From Pseudovirgaria hyperparasitica (Eukaryota; Ascomycota; Dothideomycetes; Acrospermales; Acrospermaceae), in assembly GCF_010093815.1 (NCBI RefSeq), contig NW_022985553.1, positions 1,336,133 through 1,400,132 of the forward strand: a stretch of 64,000 bases of DNA, in the 5' to 3' direction. This document shows, in pieces, positions 23,839-35,602 of this stretch (its first letter is position 1; every line of letters starts with the position of its first letter). Below the pieces are notes generated by a model. The model was given only the letters and a program-made list of their open reading frames with translations, ran no database searches and had not been told where the DNA came from. Position numbers and translations under genes: made by a program.

Positions 23839-24534
23839 GCACCTGTCTCCTGCAGATGGCGTTTAGGAGTCTTTGTTGCTTGACAGAAACATCTCATCTG
23901 TGTGCATCTCGGCGTTGGAGTTTGCCATATTTTACAAAAGTTTACAGAACAGTTCATTCCTCAGTATAGCTCAACCTCATTCAATCTTGCCGCGCTGCTT
24001 CTTCAACATGCACAATGACATGAAGTGCAAGGCGCACGACAAAGCCAACTCGTCACGACAATGCTATCCTTGTGATGCATCCAACCTATAACCATGGTCG
24101 GCACATGTTACTCCAGACGTCCCATACCAGGTCGCGGGACTCCACAGTCGTCTTCAATGTGATACTTATCAGATGATAGATGGATATTGCCGTTTATCAA
24201 AAGCACTACCATAATATCATTGCTTTGTCCCTAGGACCAAGAAGATTTCTATGCAATTCTAGTACCGTGGTACGTGAGCTCTTTGTCCAGTGAAGGAAGT
24301 GACGTTATACAGGATGAATACCACAACAGTGCTACAGCTACCCCGCCAGCTCTCTCTACAGCTCTAGCTCTATTGCGCTCTAAAAGCTCATACATTCTCC
24401 ACTTCAATCACCAAGTCTTCATATCCAACACCGATTCTGAGTCCACAACCTACTTTCATTGCACCAACATCCCAATTCCCATCCTCACCACTCACTCGCC
24501 CACATCCCCAAACACCATCCCCACCTCATCAACC
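23839..24534. other. Intergenic, promoter of CinA gene
   Basis: About 700 bases. A pyrimidine- and ACC-rich leader precedes the CinA start. A longer upstream frame from 24274 is in phase with the CinA start but lacks protein character. Confidence 0.5.
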
Positions 24535-25248
24535 ATGTCATCCTTCGTCCCGCACGAACTCCGCGAGCAAGTCACAGCAATATCAAAGCTCCTCAAAGAC
24601 AAAGGCGAGACAATCTCCGTCGCCGAAACCGTGCGTCAACACCTCCATCCCGCCTCCCTCATCCCTTAATCTCCAAACTAACACCCACCACCAAAGGCCG
24701 CCGGCGGCCTCATATCCGCCTCCCTCCTCTCCATCCCCGGCGCAAGCAAATTCTACAAAGGCGGTGTCACAGCACGTGTTCCCTCTCTATATCCACCCCC
24801 TTCAATCTAACACCACCAGCTCTACACCCTCCCTTCCCGCATCGCATACGCCGGCTGGACGGAATCCGATATCAAGACCTACAACGGGCCCACGCCTGCC
24901 CTCGTTGCCGGTCTGGCAGAGCACACGCGTGTGAAGCTCGGGAGCACGGTTTGTGTGGCTGAGAGTGGGACTGCGGGGCCGGAGGGGAGTGGGAGGGGGT
25001 CGAACAGGCAGCCGTGAGTTTTGACCTTTGTTTGTTTGTGTGTGGAGGGGGTGATGCTGATGATGTGGGTGGGTAGGGGATATGTGGCGGTTGCGGTTGC
25101 GGTGGTGGATGGTGAGACTGTGAGTAGGGAGGTGTGTACTGGGGTGGTGGATCGGGAGGGGAATATGGTGAGGTTTGCGGTCGAGGCGTTGGGGTTGGTG
25201 AGGGAGGTGCTTGAGGGGAGGAGTGGTGGTGGTGATGGGAGGCTCTGA
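24535..25248 (+). CDS. CinA C-terminal domain protein (NMN amidase-like)
   Basis: Four exons, 24535-24630, 24697-about 24771, 24820-25013 and 25077-25248, give 178 residues, the normal length of a stand-alone CinA_C domain. SVAETAAGGLISASLLSIPGAS is the family's N-terminal block (bacterial SxAESCTGGL), followed by RIAYAGWTE and GSTVCVAESGTAGP, then GYVAVAV and a C-terminal helix with ALGLVREVL. Bacterial relatives hydrolyse nicotinamide mononucleotide (PncC); fungal copies are usually annotated as CinA-like and their activity is untested as far as I know. The donor of intron 2 is uncertain: a GC-AG intron starting GCACGT keeps phase best. The last third is strongly GT-rich on the plus strand. 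Confidence 0.83.
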
Positions 25249-26302
25249 GGGGCTACTGGTGTGGACGTGGGCGTAAAGGTTATGGTGGATGTGGATGTAT
25301 CCAGTCGAGTAGAGGTATAATTTTGTATCAGAACTCTTCGGTTTACTGTGTATATATACCAATACCACATGCTACGCAAGACCAGATGGTCGCTGGTGTT
25401 CTTAGGCATGGCGATGTCACGTATTTCTGATGAAACTTTAGTATGTTCAATGACTCTCACCTGCGTCTCGCATTATACCCACATAATCCACCTAAGAACA
25501 CATGTCTCGATGAGTACGTCGTACTAGACGTATAACACATTCCCCCCTTACTATAGTGTAATATGGCTACGTATATCAAGATATACAACGTATCCTTCAA
25601 TAGCCCTACCATCCAACAGCCCTCTTCTTATACTCGTCCTATACGTAAGTATACCCATCGGTTCATATGAATCTAAACTAGAAATCAACATCTAGTTGGT
25701 TACTTACATACTCAACTCTCAGTCCTACTCGTCCAATGCCTCTGTAACTTCTACACTTGGTCTGACATAGGTTATATCCTAAGTATATTGCTTGTGTGTA
25801 TAGATGGATGTGTTGGATGGTAGGCGATAGGGTGGTGGAGCATATGCTAGCTTGGATATGCTGGGCTTGGTTTGCGTTGGTTGTTGGATATGATTCAGTC
25901 TGGTACGTTTATTAGGTCTGTTAGGTTTATTTGGTCTATTAGGTCTACTAGGTCTATTAGGTCTATTAGGTCTATTAGGCTTATTGGGTCTATTGGGTCT
26001 ATTAGGTCTACTACTTCTATCCGTAGCTCTCTTCCAAGGTCTCTTTTCAAGACTAGAATACTATATGCATATCTATTTAACCTAGAAGAGTGGGTATAAT
26101 ATCTTTAGTCTAGCAAAACATTTAGCCTAGAAACAGATGATATAATTGAGGTTTTAGGTAACTAATGAATAGATTTTATATAGAGTAAAAGAGAGAAGCA
26201 GGAAGCTTAAGCAGTTAGATAGAGCGTAGCACAACACATAATTAGCCATCTAATCCACCCACCCACATCCTCCCTACCAACCCTCCACACACATTCCACA
26301 CA
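25249..26302. other. AT-rich convergent intergenic
   Basis: About 1 kb between the CinA and EthD genes. It is AT-rich from about 25350 and contains the 9-bp minisatellite at 25910-26012. No gene recognised. Confidence 0.5.
25910..26012 (+). repeat. 9-bp TCTATTAGG minisatellite
   Basis: About eleven imperfect tandem copies of a nine-base unit (TCTATTAGG with variants TCTACTAGG, TTATTGGG). Because the unit is a multiple of three, the plus strand stays open and would read Ser-Ile-Arg repeats; I regard the frame as incidental. Confidence 0.85.
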
Positions 26303-26833
26303 TCAATCCCAATACCCCACTCTCATAACATCTCTCGACGTACTACTCATCTCTTTTCCCCCCTCCTCCCGTTTCTCACCATCCCCCCCAACCCCAAAAC
26401 TAACACCCACCCGCCCAATCAAAAACCCAACCTTCTCCCTCCCCGTATCCAGAAACACCTCCTCATCCCTCCTCATCTCCGCCTGCACCTCCTCCCGCAT
26501 GAACACGTCCATAAACCGCCTGAACGCACCCTCGTCCCGCCATTGCATCACCGTGTATGCGTCTGGATCGCTGGGATCACCTGTGCCGCGGAGGATTATG
26601 GGGGGGTATGCTTGTTCTGGGGATCCTGGCGGTGGGGATCCTGGCGGTGGGGAGGATTGGTTTGATGGGGAGGAGGGTTCACGGCGCGCGACGTAGTGGC
26701 GGGTGTGCGTGAGGGGGAATGTATCGCCCACTAGGCGTTGGAGGAGCGGGATGTGGACTGTGTCGTAGTGGGTTTGGAAGAAGGTGGGGGTTGTGCCGGG
26801 TTTGCGCCAGATTAGGGCCATGGCGGTGTACAT
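26303..26833 (-). CDS. EthD domain protein (copy 1)
   Basis: A single exon of 176 residues. ALIWRKPGTTPTFFQTHYDT at the start is the typical EthD opening (monomeric ferredoxin-like fold), followed by LVGDTFPLTHTRHYV and, after a Pro/Ser-rich insertion with a duplicated GSPPP unit (the underlying DNA GGATCCTGGCGGTGG is a perfect 15-bp direct repeat near 26620-26650), by DAYTVMQWRDEGAFRRFM. EthD proteins are small dimeric alpha-beta barrels; several in fungal polyketide clusters act as dehydratases or cyclases. It is paralogous to the EthD gene at 37029-37442 (shared VGDTFP.[ST]HTR.YV) and could mark the left edge of the metabolic cluster. Its specific reaction is unknown. Confidence 0.83.
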   Translation of the reverse strand: MYTAMALIWRKPGTTPTFFQTHYDTVHIPLLQRLVGDTFPLTHTRHYVARREPSSPSNQSSPPPGSPPPGSPEQAYPPIILRGTGDPSDPDAYTVMQWRDEGAFRRFMDVFMREEVQAEMRRDEEVFLDTGREKVGFLIGRVGVSFGVGGDGEKREEGGKEMSSTSRDVMRVGYWD

Positions 26834-27797
26834 TTTGTGATTTTTTTTTCTTTTTTTTTGGAGGGTTTCAGGTTAAGGTGGGAGGTGGTGGGGTGGTGAG
26901 ATTTGTGTTCAAGGTATAAGTAGTAAATTAAGGGTATGGCAGACGGTTGGAGGGGTGGATTGAGGGTTTATAGTGTCTGTATTTGAGGGTGAGGAGGATT
27001 GAGTGTGTGGTTTGGAGATGTGGGGTTGACTGTTGGGATACGGTGTATATGTAGTGTGTATGGGACGGGGCTAGCTGATGTGAGTTTATCTGCGTCACGT
27101 TACGGAAGGTGGGGATCCTTGCTCTTCTGGCCTTGTTGTGGGACTGCTAGTCTGGGAAGTGGATGGGAGTGGTAGTGAGCTGGCTATCATTTGCAAAACT
27201 ATGGATATAGGCTTCCGAAAGTCATTCTGCTCGGTCGTCTAAGTCATATAAGCTATTTCCTGCTCTGTTCTTGCTTAGTTTCGGGTGCGTCTAGTCATGT
27301 GTAATTCGTGCTCTAGTCTCTCGCGTTTCTGCTTGTATCTGTTAACCTTCCTTTTTATCGAGGCCGCTGTTCTATACATAGGTAATATGAACACTATCGT
27401 TTGTCGCTCGGAATTCCTCAGGTCAATGATCGTCGACCAGAGTCATACATACGTCTGGACCCAGATCTTGGTATAGAGAGTACCTTTTGACTCAGATGAC
27501 TGACAGCCTGTGAACAAGAGCCCTCTGCATAGGTCGTGAAACACAATGCATCTGAAATATACGCATTGTCCGGTCCATGGACTGGAGCAATACAGCTCTC
27601 CGCTGCCTGTTAGTCTTGATCATAGAAACATGGTAAATCTCCTTGCCCTGGAATACATTGCATTAGTGGACCTGAATTGTCAATAATGAGGTTAAATCCT
27701 GCTACGGAGACTTGCCCATATATTTCATTCAGGGACTGACGGTGATCTGTTAGGCTTCGTTAGATTTTATGTGTATATTCTATCAATGCCGCATCCA
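26834..27797. other. Intergenic, EthD promoter side
   Basis: About 960 bases of mixed composition with GT-rich stretches upstream of the EthD gene. A frame at 27285-27476 has no supportable features. Confidence 0.45.
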
Positions 27798-29633
27798 TCA
27801 AGCTCCAACGTCTAAACTCCGACAGAGTCTACCATCATTTGCCTCTGTCCATACCTCACTGCCAACAGCTGTCCGAGCATAAAATAGGCCAGTGGGATCA
27901 TACTTCTGCTTTACTTGAAGCAACTGCCCATAGTTTTCGCCGTAGAAGACGCTCTGCCACTCTGGCTCGAAAGGATCTCCCTCGTTGCCGTAAGCATACT
28001 TACTGTCAGGCATAAGAAGATCTATCTCAGGTATAATATCATTCGTCATCAGTGCGAGGTTTTGAGTATTAAGGACTCTGTTTGTTCGGTCGTGGAAGCT
28101 TTTCTTGCTGTTAGTAATTGCAACGATTTGTTGTTCATCTCGAGTCGACTTACGTTCCAACGACCAGACTCACGTACGATTCTCTCCACGCTTGATTCAC
28201 GGCATTTGGTGATTTTGAGGGCTTTGATACGTTGAACGACACGCCTGAGAAGACTATCCCGTATCTCTGAAGTGATTGCATAGTTTCCGCGATGCCGCTC
28301 GGATTATCCCTCAAGACCCTGCGAGGTATCAGTCGACTTCCAATGTCGAAAGATGAGGTCTCGGTGAGTGGATTCATGGCCTCATACATGTCCAAGAATG
28401 TAGGGAATTCTCGAGACAGGTATGCTGAAAATGATGAGCATCTGCTATACAAGACCATGGCACAGGCCACTTACTATAGTTGATTCCAACACCACTCAAG
28501 TCTTGCAGAAGCGTACTATGCAAAGCATCCATCCCGGCTTTGCCCATCCCATGCCCAACTGCAGGGGAAACGATAAAGGTCGAATTCGTGCTTAGCCAGT
28601 TGCACGAAATGCCAGCATCGAGAAGTGTCGGAAGGTGCTCAAGATAGATTTCCACCCCCTTGTAGAATGTTGCCTCATCGACGCCTACCATGCTCCAGGT
28701 CAGATTTGAGGCCGATGTTATGTCGTCCGGATGCACCTGGAGCGTCAATGACCAGACCGCGCCGTACGATGCAGCCCCTCCCCCTGACAGTGCCCAATAA
28801 AGATCTGCATTCTCTGCCGGCGAAGCAACGATGAAGTCACCAGATGCAGTGACAACCTCCCATTCCAGAGCCTGGTCGGCGCCTAGCCCAAATTTGGACG
28901 CAAGTAGTCCATGGCCGGTCCCTTGGACATAACCTCCAGCAAGACCAACGCTAGGACATGTCCCTCCGACAGTCACTAGCCCTTCGTCGTGCGTAACACG
29001 AAACGCGTCCATGAGCTGGACACCTGCGCCGACTTTAAGTGCTTTCCCCGTGTAGTAATCAGACTCGTAGTCGAGAATCTCGGTATACTTGAGATGGTGC
29101 GTCCAGAGACCCAATGCACCGGCACCCGTCGACTTTCCAAGCCAATCATGACCCGTGTTTCGAATCACAAGCCGGACATTATGTCTGTTTGCAAACCGAA
29201 TTGCCGCTTTATAGTCGAACATTTCACGAGCATCAATCGCATACTGGATGTACGTTCCAAGGATACATGACTGTTCTCGCGGCGTAAATGGATCGCAGCT
29301 TTGATTGGCAAAGGTCGGTGCCATGATCGACGAACTTGAGTTGATGTGCGTCTCTGGGAGTGTCCAGGCTTCCTGGATGGCCTGGCAGGCATCTTCATCG
29401 TAGGGACCAAACTCGCTGTCGTGGCAGGGGCTGGCCAGGGGTACTGTGGATATGAGACGACCGTTTACTGTGGTGTTGAGTTCGTGCCATTTATCTGATG
29501 TTGGCCAGCACGCATCACCGGGGAAACATCGACAGGTGTTCGTGGGTGCACTGTATGTGCCAGGCACTGAAGATGCTAAGTAAATGAATAACACAAAGTG
29601 TAGAGCCTCGGATATGAGCCCTAGAAAGTACAT
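27798..29633 (-). CDS. Secreted BBE-like FAD-linked oxidase (copy 1)
   Basis: Three exons, 29633-28475, 28424-28154 and 28107-27798, give 579 residues. A hydrophobic N-terminus (VLFIYLASSV) is a probable signal peptide. The FAD-binding type-4 (PCMH) domain contains RLVIRNTGHDWLGKSTG, with the His that is covalently linked to FAD in this family, and VGGTCPSVGLAGGYVQGTGHG, with the Cys used as the second covalent link in bicovalent members. The C-terminal berberine-bridge block is YGENYGQLLQVKQKYDPTGLF. Several N-glycosylation sequons are present. Such enzymes oxidise alcohols or form C-C or C-O bonds in secondary metabolism. It lies in the same orientation as the P450 and the second BBE-like gene. 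Confidence 0.9.
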
Positions 29634-30601
29634 TATTCTTGCTGGATATACGATAATATCGAGATCGAGGATCGCATTAAATGCACGGGATAGCCAGCAT
29701 ATTCGACAAGCATCCCATCTTGGTCATATTAACTTCAGTACTATTTCATCAGCATTCTGTTATTCTGTAAATATTGAAAAGTTACCGGACACGAGCATTC
29801 CGACTATCCTCTTGGCAAGGGACTTACATGGTAAGGGGCGCATGGGATTAGCCGTACCCTGCTGTGACAAGGATGTCGTTCTTGGCGAACTCACATTCCT
29901 TCGATCTGCCTGAGACATGAATATTTCGCTAATAGCATTGTCCTACATTATCATCCTCTGCAAGGCTATGAACGAAGATTCAGAGATGAATAAGCGAAGC
30001 TCGGAACAGAGATCTTTCGAACACTGCCTCCCCTGCAATCAGCAGGTTTGCCGGAGATAAATGTAACCCTTTCATGCAGTGCTGTGCCAAACGGTGGTGC
30101 TGCACCGAGTTTCCAAGGTCTTCATGCAATATGCTTGCCTGTCACTGACTTGAACGGTCGGAATAATGCAGGCTAGCATTACCCGTGAAAGGTGGGCCTG
30201 TCCGTAGTCATGGGCAGCCGTACGTGTCATGGGCATTGAGCCATAGCCAATCGCATAGATGCTATCCAAGCGGAGCACAAAAGAAAGCGCTTGAGGGAAC
30301 GGGCTGTTCCGGTCAGCCACAGATTAACAGAGCCGTTTCTGGGGCGTAAGATGGCCAGATTGCGTCTATGCATGTATGTCGAAGATCCATATCCCCCCTG
30401 AGACTCAATTCGCCATTTACAGATGCCAAGTGCTTAGACGGCTAGCAAGGTAAATCAGCCGGGCAATAATTGGGGCAAAGTATACAGTACAGTAATTAAC
30501 ACAGGGCAGGCAGCCAATGGAAAGAAGTCAGAAATATCAGTAACACTGTCGGAGGATCAGGTATGACTCTAGGGTATTATAGCTATAGAATACGCTATCG
30601 T
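29634..30601. other. Intergenic between BBE-like 1 and P450
   Basis: About 970 bases, the upstream region of the BBE-like gene and the 3' flank of the P450 gene. No gene recognised. Confidence 0.5.
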
Positions 30602-32548
30602 TCATATCCTTCTTTCGAATGTACAGAGGACCTGGCCCGGTTGGGCGGTAACTTGATCCTTCATATCACGCCACATGGTTTCCTCGTCGTATCCTGGAGA
30701 GAAAGAGACGTTGAAATTGCGGAGTACATTAGCAGTAACGAGGCGAAGTTCAGCGTATGCCAGAACCTTACCGACACACTGACGGCTGCCTATATGAACA
30801 TTAAGAAGACTGATCAGCAACGCAATTCGTAGAGCAAGAAACGAAGACCTACCAAAAGAAAACGGCCCAAACGCGCGTTTATCTTTCACCAAATCTGGGC
30901 GTGAATACCACCGCTCAGGGATAAACTCGTCTGGATGGACGAACGCATTTTCCACTAGATTTGCTGTGAGCAAAGTGCAATTAGCAATGTCAAGATAACT
31001 TACTTCTCTTGATGACATATTTTGGCGCTGTGACTTTGGTTCCCGCAGGTATGAAGACATTATCTACTGTAAGCCCCTGCGGGCCTGTGATGCGCCCTCC
31101 GCCAGTCATCGCAGGAGGTACGAGACGTAAGATCTCCTGAATAACCCCGTTCAGATGTGGAAGTCCAGCTAGCACATTAGCATCTCCTATATCTACTGTT
31201 TCGATTTCCTGACGGATCTTTTCGGCATGCTCAGGATATTTCGCCAGATACCACCAAGTTGCAATCAGCGAGGCACGTGTTGTGTCACTATACCCATTGC
31301 AGTCAGCCCTGGACTAGGTCTTTAGACAGGATATCGAATGATCATACCTTCCAGCTACGATGGCCGATACTGCTGTGCCTCCCAAGAGTCTTTGCCGGCT
31401 TTGAAGGTCTCGCACCTCGCTCAAGTTGTGGTATTCATCGATGAACCAGGATGCCATGTCAGCTTTCTCGTCCGTTTGTAGCTGTTTCTCAATTATTACC
31501 ATTCTCGGAGAATACGCAGCAACACTTGAACTCACTTCCATGCGTCTCGCCATGCGCTCCTCACAGTATGAAACCATACGCATCCACGACTTGACTTTAC
31601 CCAGAAAGGGTACAAATGAGAATGCCAATTGAGCGATCCAGACGGCGTCACTGATAGGACCAAGCAGTGCCAGGGCTCTCTTTTGGTGAATGATTGCGTC
31701 ATGCGTAACCTTTTCCTGCATCATTCCAAAGCTTTTGCCAAAGACGACGTCGCCCATTGCATCAAAGGAGAACCAAGACATGACATCATTAATGTTTACT
31801 GGTGCACTGCTCAACTCCTGAATGCATTGGACCAAGTTGAGAGCCTGTTGGTAGATGCGAGGACGGAACTCATCCATCGCTATTGGACGGTCAGCCAATG
31901 TTGCCTGCAAAACGAGATCATGACGAACCTTTCGTGGAGAGAGACTGCGTCCAGACCCGACGTCTGTCCCGATGATCTTGGGCATTTCTGGTAAATATCG
32001 CTGACGTTCTTGGCTGGAGAACATCATACCAAACATCTTTCGAATTGGTATTATGAGCTCCATCCAGAAGCTCTATCGCCGACGGGTGGAAAATGGTGAT
32101 TTCGTTAGGGCCTGAACGTGTCAGCAGCGCCCTATGTGCCGAGATATGTAAGCTTACCCGTTCTGACAACAGTTCCATACTTCTCGTACAGTCTCTGCAT
32201 TACCAGATAATTTGTTGAATTCCTGGCGTGGTATATATGCCAAAATTTGGAAACAGCGGCAAGTCTAGGTCCTGGGAAATTGACAAGTTTGTGGAACATT
32301 GTGCGATAGACAGCAATGCTAGCAAACAGCGATATCAGATACCAGGCTGATAAAGTGATTGTGTAAGTACATGCCGCCAGGATATCGTCGAGATATCGCT
32401 GTAATGTACCAAGGACAAGCGCAGCGATCGTAGCATGAGCGCCGATGATAGATCGAGAATGTAAGTGCCATTCTCCATGTATGAAGAAACCCAAGTGTGA
32501 GGTGACGCCAGCAACAATGCCACAAAGGGGGATAGCAAAGTTCATCAT
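30602..32548 (-). CDS. Cytochrome P450 monooxygenase
   Basis: Six exons, 32548-32158, 32111-31929, 31879-31348, 31287-31004, 30963-30853 and 30789-30602, give 562 residues. The start is the ATG pair at 32548; the frame is open further upstream but without an ATG. The N-terminus has three hydrophobic stretches before the proline hinge VNFPGPRLAAVSKFW, more membrane anchoring than a classical one-helix P450. The I-helix motif AGSDTTRAS spans intron 3, EILRLVPPAM contains the ExxR helix, DEFIPERW is the PERF-like element, and the heme loop FSFGSRQCVGK (FxxGxRxCxG) is restored across the last intron. It should be an ER-anchored monooxygenase needing a P450 reductase. Neighbours suggest it tailors the product of the cluster; the substrate is unknown. 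Confidence 0.92.
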
Positions 32549-32868
32549 GCTCAAGTAGACACTTGGCTCGATAGTGGCAAGCGGACCAGTTTGAATCAGG
32601 AGTCGAAGGTAAGCTGTGATCGTTGTTTGGAGATACACGACAAGAGAATCAATATGGAATGCTTGTGAAGGTGTACAAATGGTTGAGTGTATTGAAATAC
32701 ATGTAATAGAAGCTGTTTATTACAAATAATACCCATATAGACCATCATGGCCTGCCAGTCGAATCGCTTTTACTTAGCATATGCAAGTGACTTAGCCCCA
32801 GTGTCTTTCGAGCAGAACAAGCCAGATCCTGGTCGCCGGCGATGATCGTCTCCTTTAGTTTTGACGCC

Positions 32869-34569
32869 CTAGACCCTGCAAAGCCGACCGTCTGACTGCT
32901 CTGACCATCGCTCACTGCCGACCGCCGTTCTAGCCCAAAACAGGTCATCTTGGTCATAGCGCCTCTTGATAGCCAAGAGTCGCTTGTAGTTCTCGCCGAA
33001 GAAAAGCGTCTGGAAATCTGGCTGCTGAAAGTCTGCTTCGTTTAGATATGCACCTCCATTCGGGGTGATCTCAGCTATTCGCGGGAGCAAATCGTTAGTA
33101 ATCAGATCCTGGCCAGCTATTGTCTTGGAATAGTCTGTGTAATTGATAGGTGTGCCGACCACCATTCCAAACAAAGACTTGCGCCAGTAAGGATTTGCAG
33201 AAACATTATAAGGGCCGCTTTGATTCACATTGAACGTAACGCCTGTACTGATTGTCTGTTCGCTGATGTAACGAATGACTTCAACAAGGGCTGGCGTGTC
33301 TTCTTCAACAAGAGAGCGTGGTATCAAGCGACCTGCAACGTTATAGTCCGACACATTCCAAGTTGACGTGAGAGAGTCATATCCAGGGAGGAACGAAGAG
33401 TATTCTGTGGAAGAATACGAGAACTCCTGCTTGAGGTCGCTCATCTTGTCAAGTGTTGGTTTAATCAAGAGATCGAGTTCTTCTTTATGGATTCCAGGGC
33501 CCATTGCCGGCGACATGAGCAGACCGAAAGGTGCTGCGACCCACGCAACAAAAGCTCCGGCATCTGCAAGTGCGGGCAGGTTCTGTAAGAAAGTCCCAAG
33601 AACTTCGTATATTGCATCTGCATTCGTGCCATTGTTCATGAGAGAAAATGTGGCCATAGTGATATGAGTATTCGTAAATGCCTTAACAGTCATAGACACG
33701 ACTACTGCGTAAGTGCCTCCTCCGCCTCCACTCAGTGCCCAAAGCAGGTCGGCATTAGAAGTTGGTGTGGCCTTGACTAGGCGGCCATTAGCAGTGACCG
33801 CTTCAATTTCAAGAATCTGATCCGCTGCAAGACCGTGTCTGGAAGACAGAGGCCCATGACCTCCACCCTGGGAGTACCCCCCCGCGAGTGCAACTGTGGG
33901 ACAGTTACCACCGACGACCATGAGGCCATTCTGCTCAGCGAATGCATACGCTTCTTGTGACTCAATACCAGCACCGACGCGGATTGCAGGACCATCATAG
34001 CTAGTTCCATGATATTCAGATATCAATTCAAGAGACTTCAAGTGGCGTGTCCATATCGCGATCGCGTACGCTCCAGTGGATCTCCCGAGGTAGTCGTGCC
34101 CGGTATTCCGGACTACTAAACGAATGTTGTTCTTTCGGGCAAACTTGATGGTCGCCTGAACATGTTCCACTGAGGTCGCATTCACAGAGTATACGACATG
34201 ACCACCAAGCGTACAAGCAGTATCCGAGCCTACAAAAGGATTGCAGCTGTTGTTACTGAAGGGATAAGCCATCGGCGATGAGGAAGATTCGAGATGGGTC
34301 TCTGGAAAGAACCATACGTTACGCAAGGCATCACACTGAGCTTGATCGAAGTCAGGCTGGTGACAAACGGAGGCAATCGGAACCGTGGATATCAGGCGGC
34401 CGTTTACGGTCTTGTTGAAGTCGTCGAACGCTTTCGAGTCCGGCCATGAGGTATCTCCAGGGATCGTGCGGCATTGTGATGTACGGCTGGGCCAATTACC
34501 ATGTTTCCTTGCGATGGCAGCAACAAGGACAATGAACGATAGAAAGAACAAGGTGCGTCGGCGAACCAT
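32869..34569 (-). CDS. Secreted BBE-like FAD-linked oxidase (copy 2)
   Basis: One uninterrupted exon of 566 residues. A strong signal-anchor or signal peptide (LFFLSFIVLVAAIA) opens the protein. The FAD domain shows RLVVRNTGHDYLGRSTG (His link) and VGGNCPTVALAGGYSQGGGHG (Cys link); the BBE end is FGENYKRLLAIKRRYDQDDLF. It shares extended similarity with the oxidase at 27798-29633 (both have NGRLISTVP, PWPDS/CWPTS, PETH..SSS.MA), but lacks the two introns of that gene, so the copies diverged some time ago or this one lost introns. Expected to be secreted or in a secretory compartment and probably bicovalently flavinylated. Two such oxidases in one cluster suggest two oxidative steps. Confidence 0.92.
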   Translation of the reverse strand: MVRRRTLFFLSFIVLVAAIARKHGNWPSRTSQCRTIPGDTSWPDSKAFDDFNKTVNGRLISTVPIASVCHQPDFDQAQCDALRNVWFFPETHLESSSSPMAYPFSNNSCNPFVGSDTACTLGGHVVYSVNATSVEHVQATIKFARKNNIRLVVRNTGHDYLGRSTGAYAIAIWTRHLKSLELISEYHGTSYDGPAIRVGAGIESQEAYAFAEQNGLMVVGGNCPTVALAGGYSQGGGHGPLSSRHGLAADQILEIEAVTANGRLVKATPTSNADLLWALSGGGGGTYAVVVSMTVKAFTNTHITMATFSLMNNGTNADAIYEVLGTFLQNLPALADAGAFVAWVAAPFGLLMSPAMGPGIHKEELDLLIKPTLDKMSDLKQEFSYSSTEYSSFLPGYDSLTSTWNVSDYNVAGRLIPRSLVEEDTPALVEVIRYISEQTISTGVTFNVNQSGPYNVSANPYWRKSLFGMVVGTPINYTDYSKTIAGQDLITNDLLPRIAEITPNGGAYLNEADFQQPDFQTLFFGENYKRLLAIKRRYDQDDLFWARTAVGSERWSEQSDGRLCRV

Positions 34570-35602
34570 CTCTACCCAGGTCTATGGCCGCGAAAGGCTA
34601 GCGGCGTAGGGTAGTATGTGCAAGATGCTGGGAATGCTCAGGTCTTGTGTTGATGATGCCAGAACAATATGAGAGACAAGACTTGACTGGACAGAGATCG
34701 GGTCGGCAAGGTTTCCAAGGGAAAGAAGGCATATATGCACTTGATTGGCGTGGCGAAGGCGTTCGGGATTGGAGACGTTCCAGTCTCGATCAATGACACG
34801 TCCACACCATGATTAGGTTGCAATCTCACATCAGCTGGTAGGCATGACACGACCCTGGACATAGGTTTCACTCTACATGACAGGAGGTCGAACACGGGGA
34901 AGCTGAGATGAAGTCTTTGATGAGCGCTGTCAACAGTGAGTGTCAGTGTCGCACAGCATGCGCCTCCTGTGCCGCTTAGAGCGATTAACACGGATACCCG
35001 TTTCCGTAGACGCGGTAAATCTACAAAAGAGGTTAGCTGCTTACCAAGACCCCTGTCTGGTAGACTGCCAAGATAGGTAGTTAGCCCCGGATCGCGTAAC
35101 CCAAGTATCACCCCACCCTCGCGTGGACGAGCCCCACAGGCCGGTCCCCGTGTTTAGCGTCCTGTCGCTTCGCTTCGGCCCTTCCCATTCAACCGCAAAG
35201 GCATTGCTCGCCTCCATTCCTTCGCATGTACACATCATCAATCAGCGCTCCTTTGATCGAGTTTCTTCCCATGTGGCCCCTTAGGATCGTGAGACTCTTC
35301 ATCCCTGAACCTAGAAAATGCAAGTCCGTGCATAATCGGGTCGATCGCTCAGCTCGTTCATCTTCCAGACCCCTTTTGTGTTGGTTGCGCACCACTGGCA
35401 AGCTAAAAAAAAAGTAAAGGATGGAATGACATGACATCGATGTACATATATCAGAGGAATCAAAAAGCGGATGCTATTGAATTACAGTTCACCAATCATT
35501 CTTCGGCCTGCCAAGTAGGACTTCACCTTTGTGCGGATCCTTCCACCTCCATAATCTGGTAGGATTCTGAAGACAAGATTAGATACGAACATTCTATACG
35601 CC
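34570..35602. other. Divergent promoter region of BBE-like 2 / rhodopsin-like gene
   Basis: About 1 kb between two divergently transcribed cluster genes, so a likely shared control region. I cannot point to a specific operator with confidence. Frames on the minus strand at 34638-35111 and 35189-35437 are not protein-like. Confidence 0.5.

Noticed and set aside
24802-25460. Minus-strand frames opposite the CinA gene
   Set aside because: Pro/Thr/His-rich antisense of a GT-biased exon; the plus frame has the CinA motifs.
34638-35437. Minus-strand ORFs between BBE-like 2 and the rhodopsin-like gene
   Set aside because: No motifs, alternative overlapping frames, and position in a divergent promoter.
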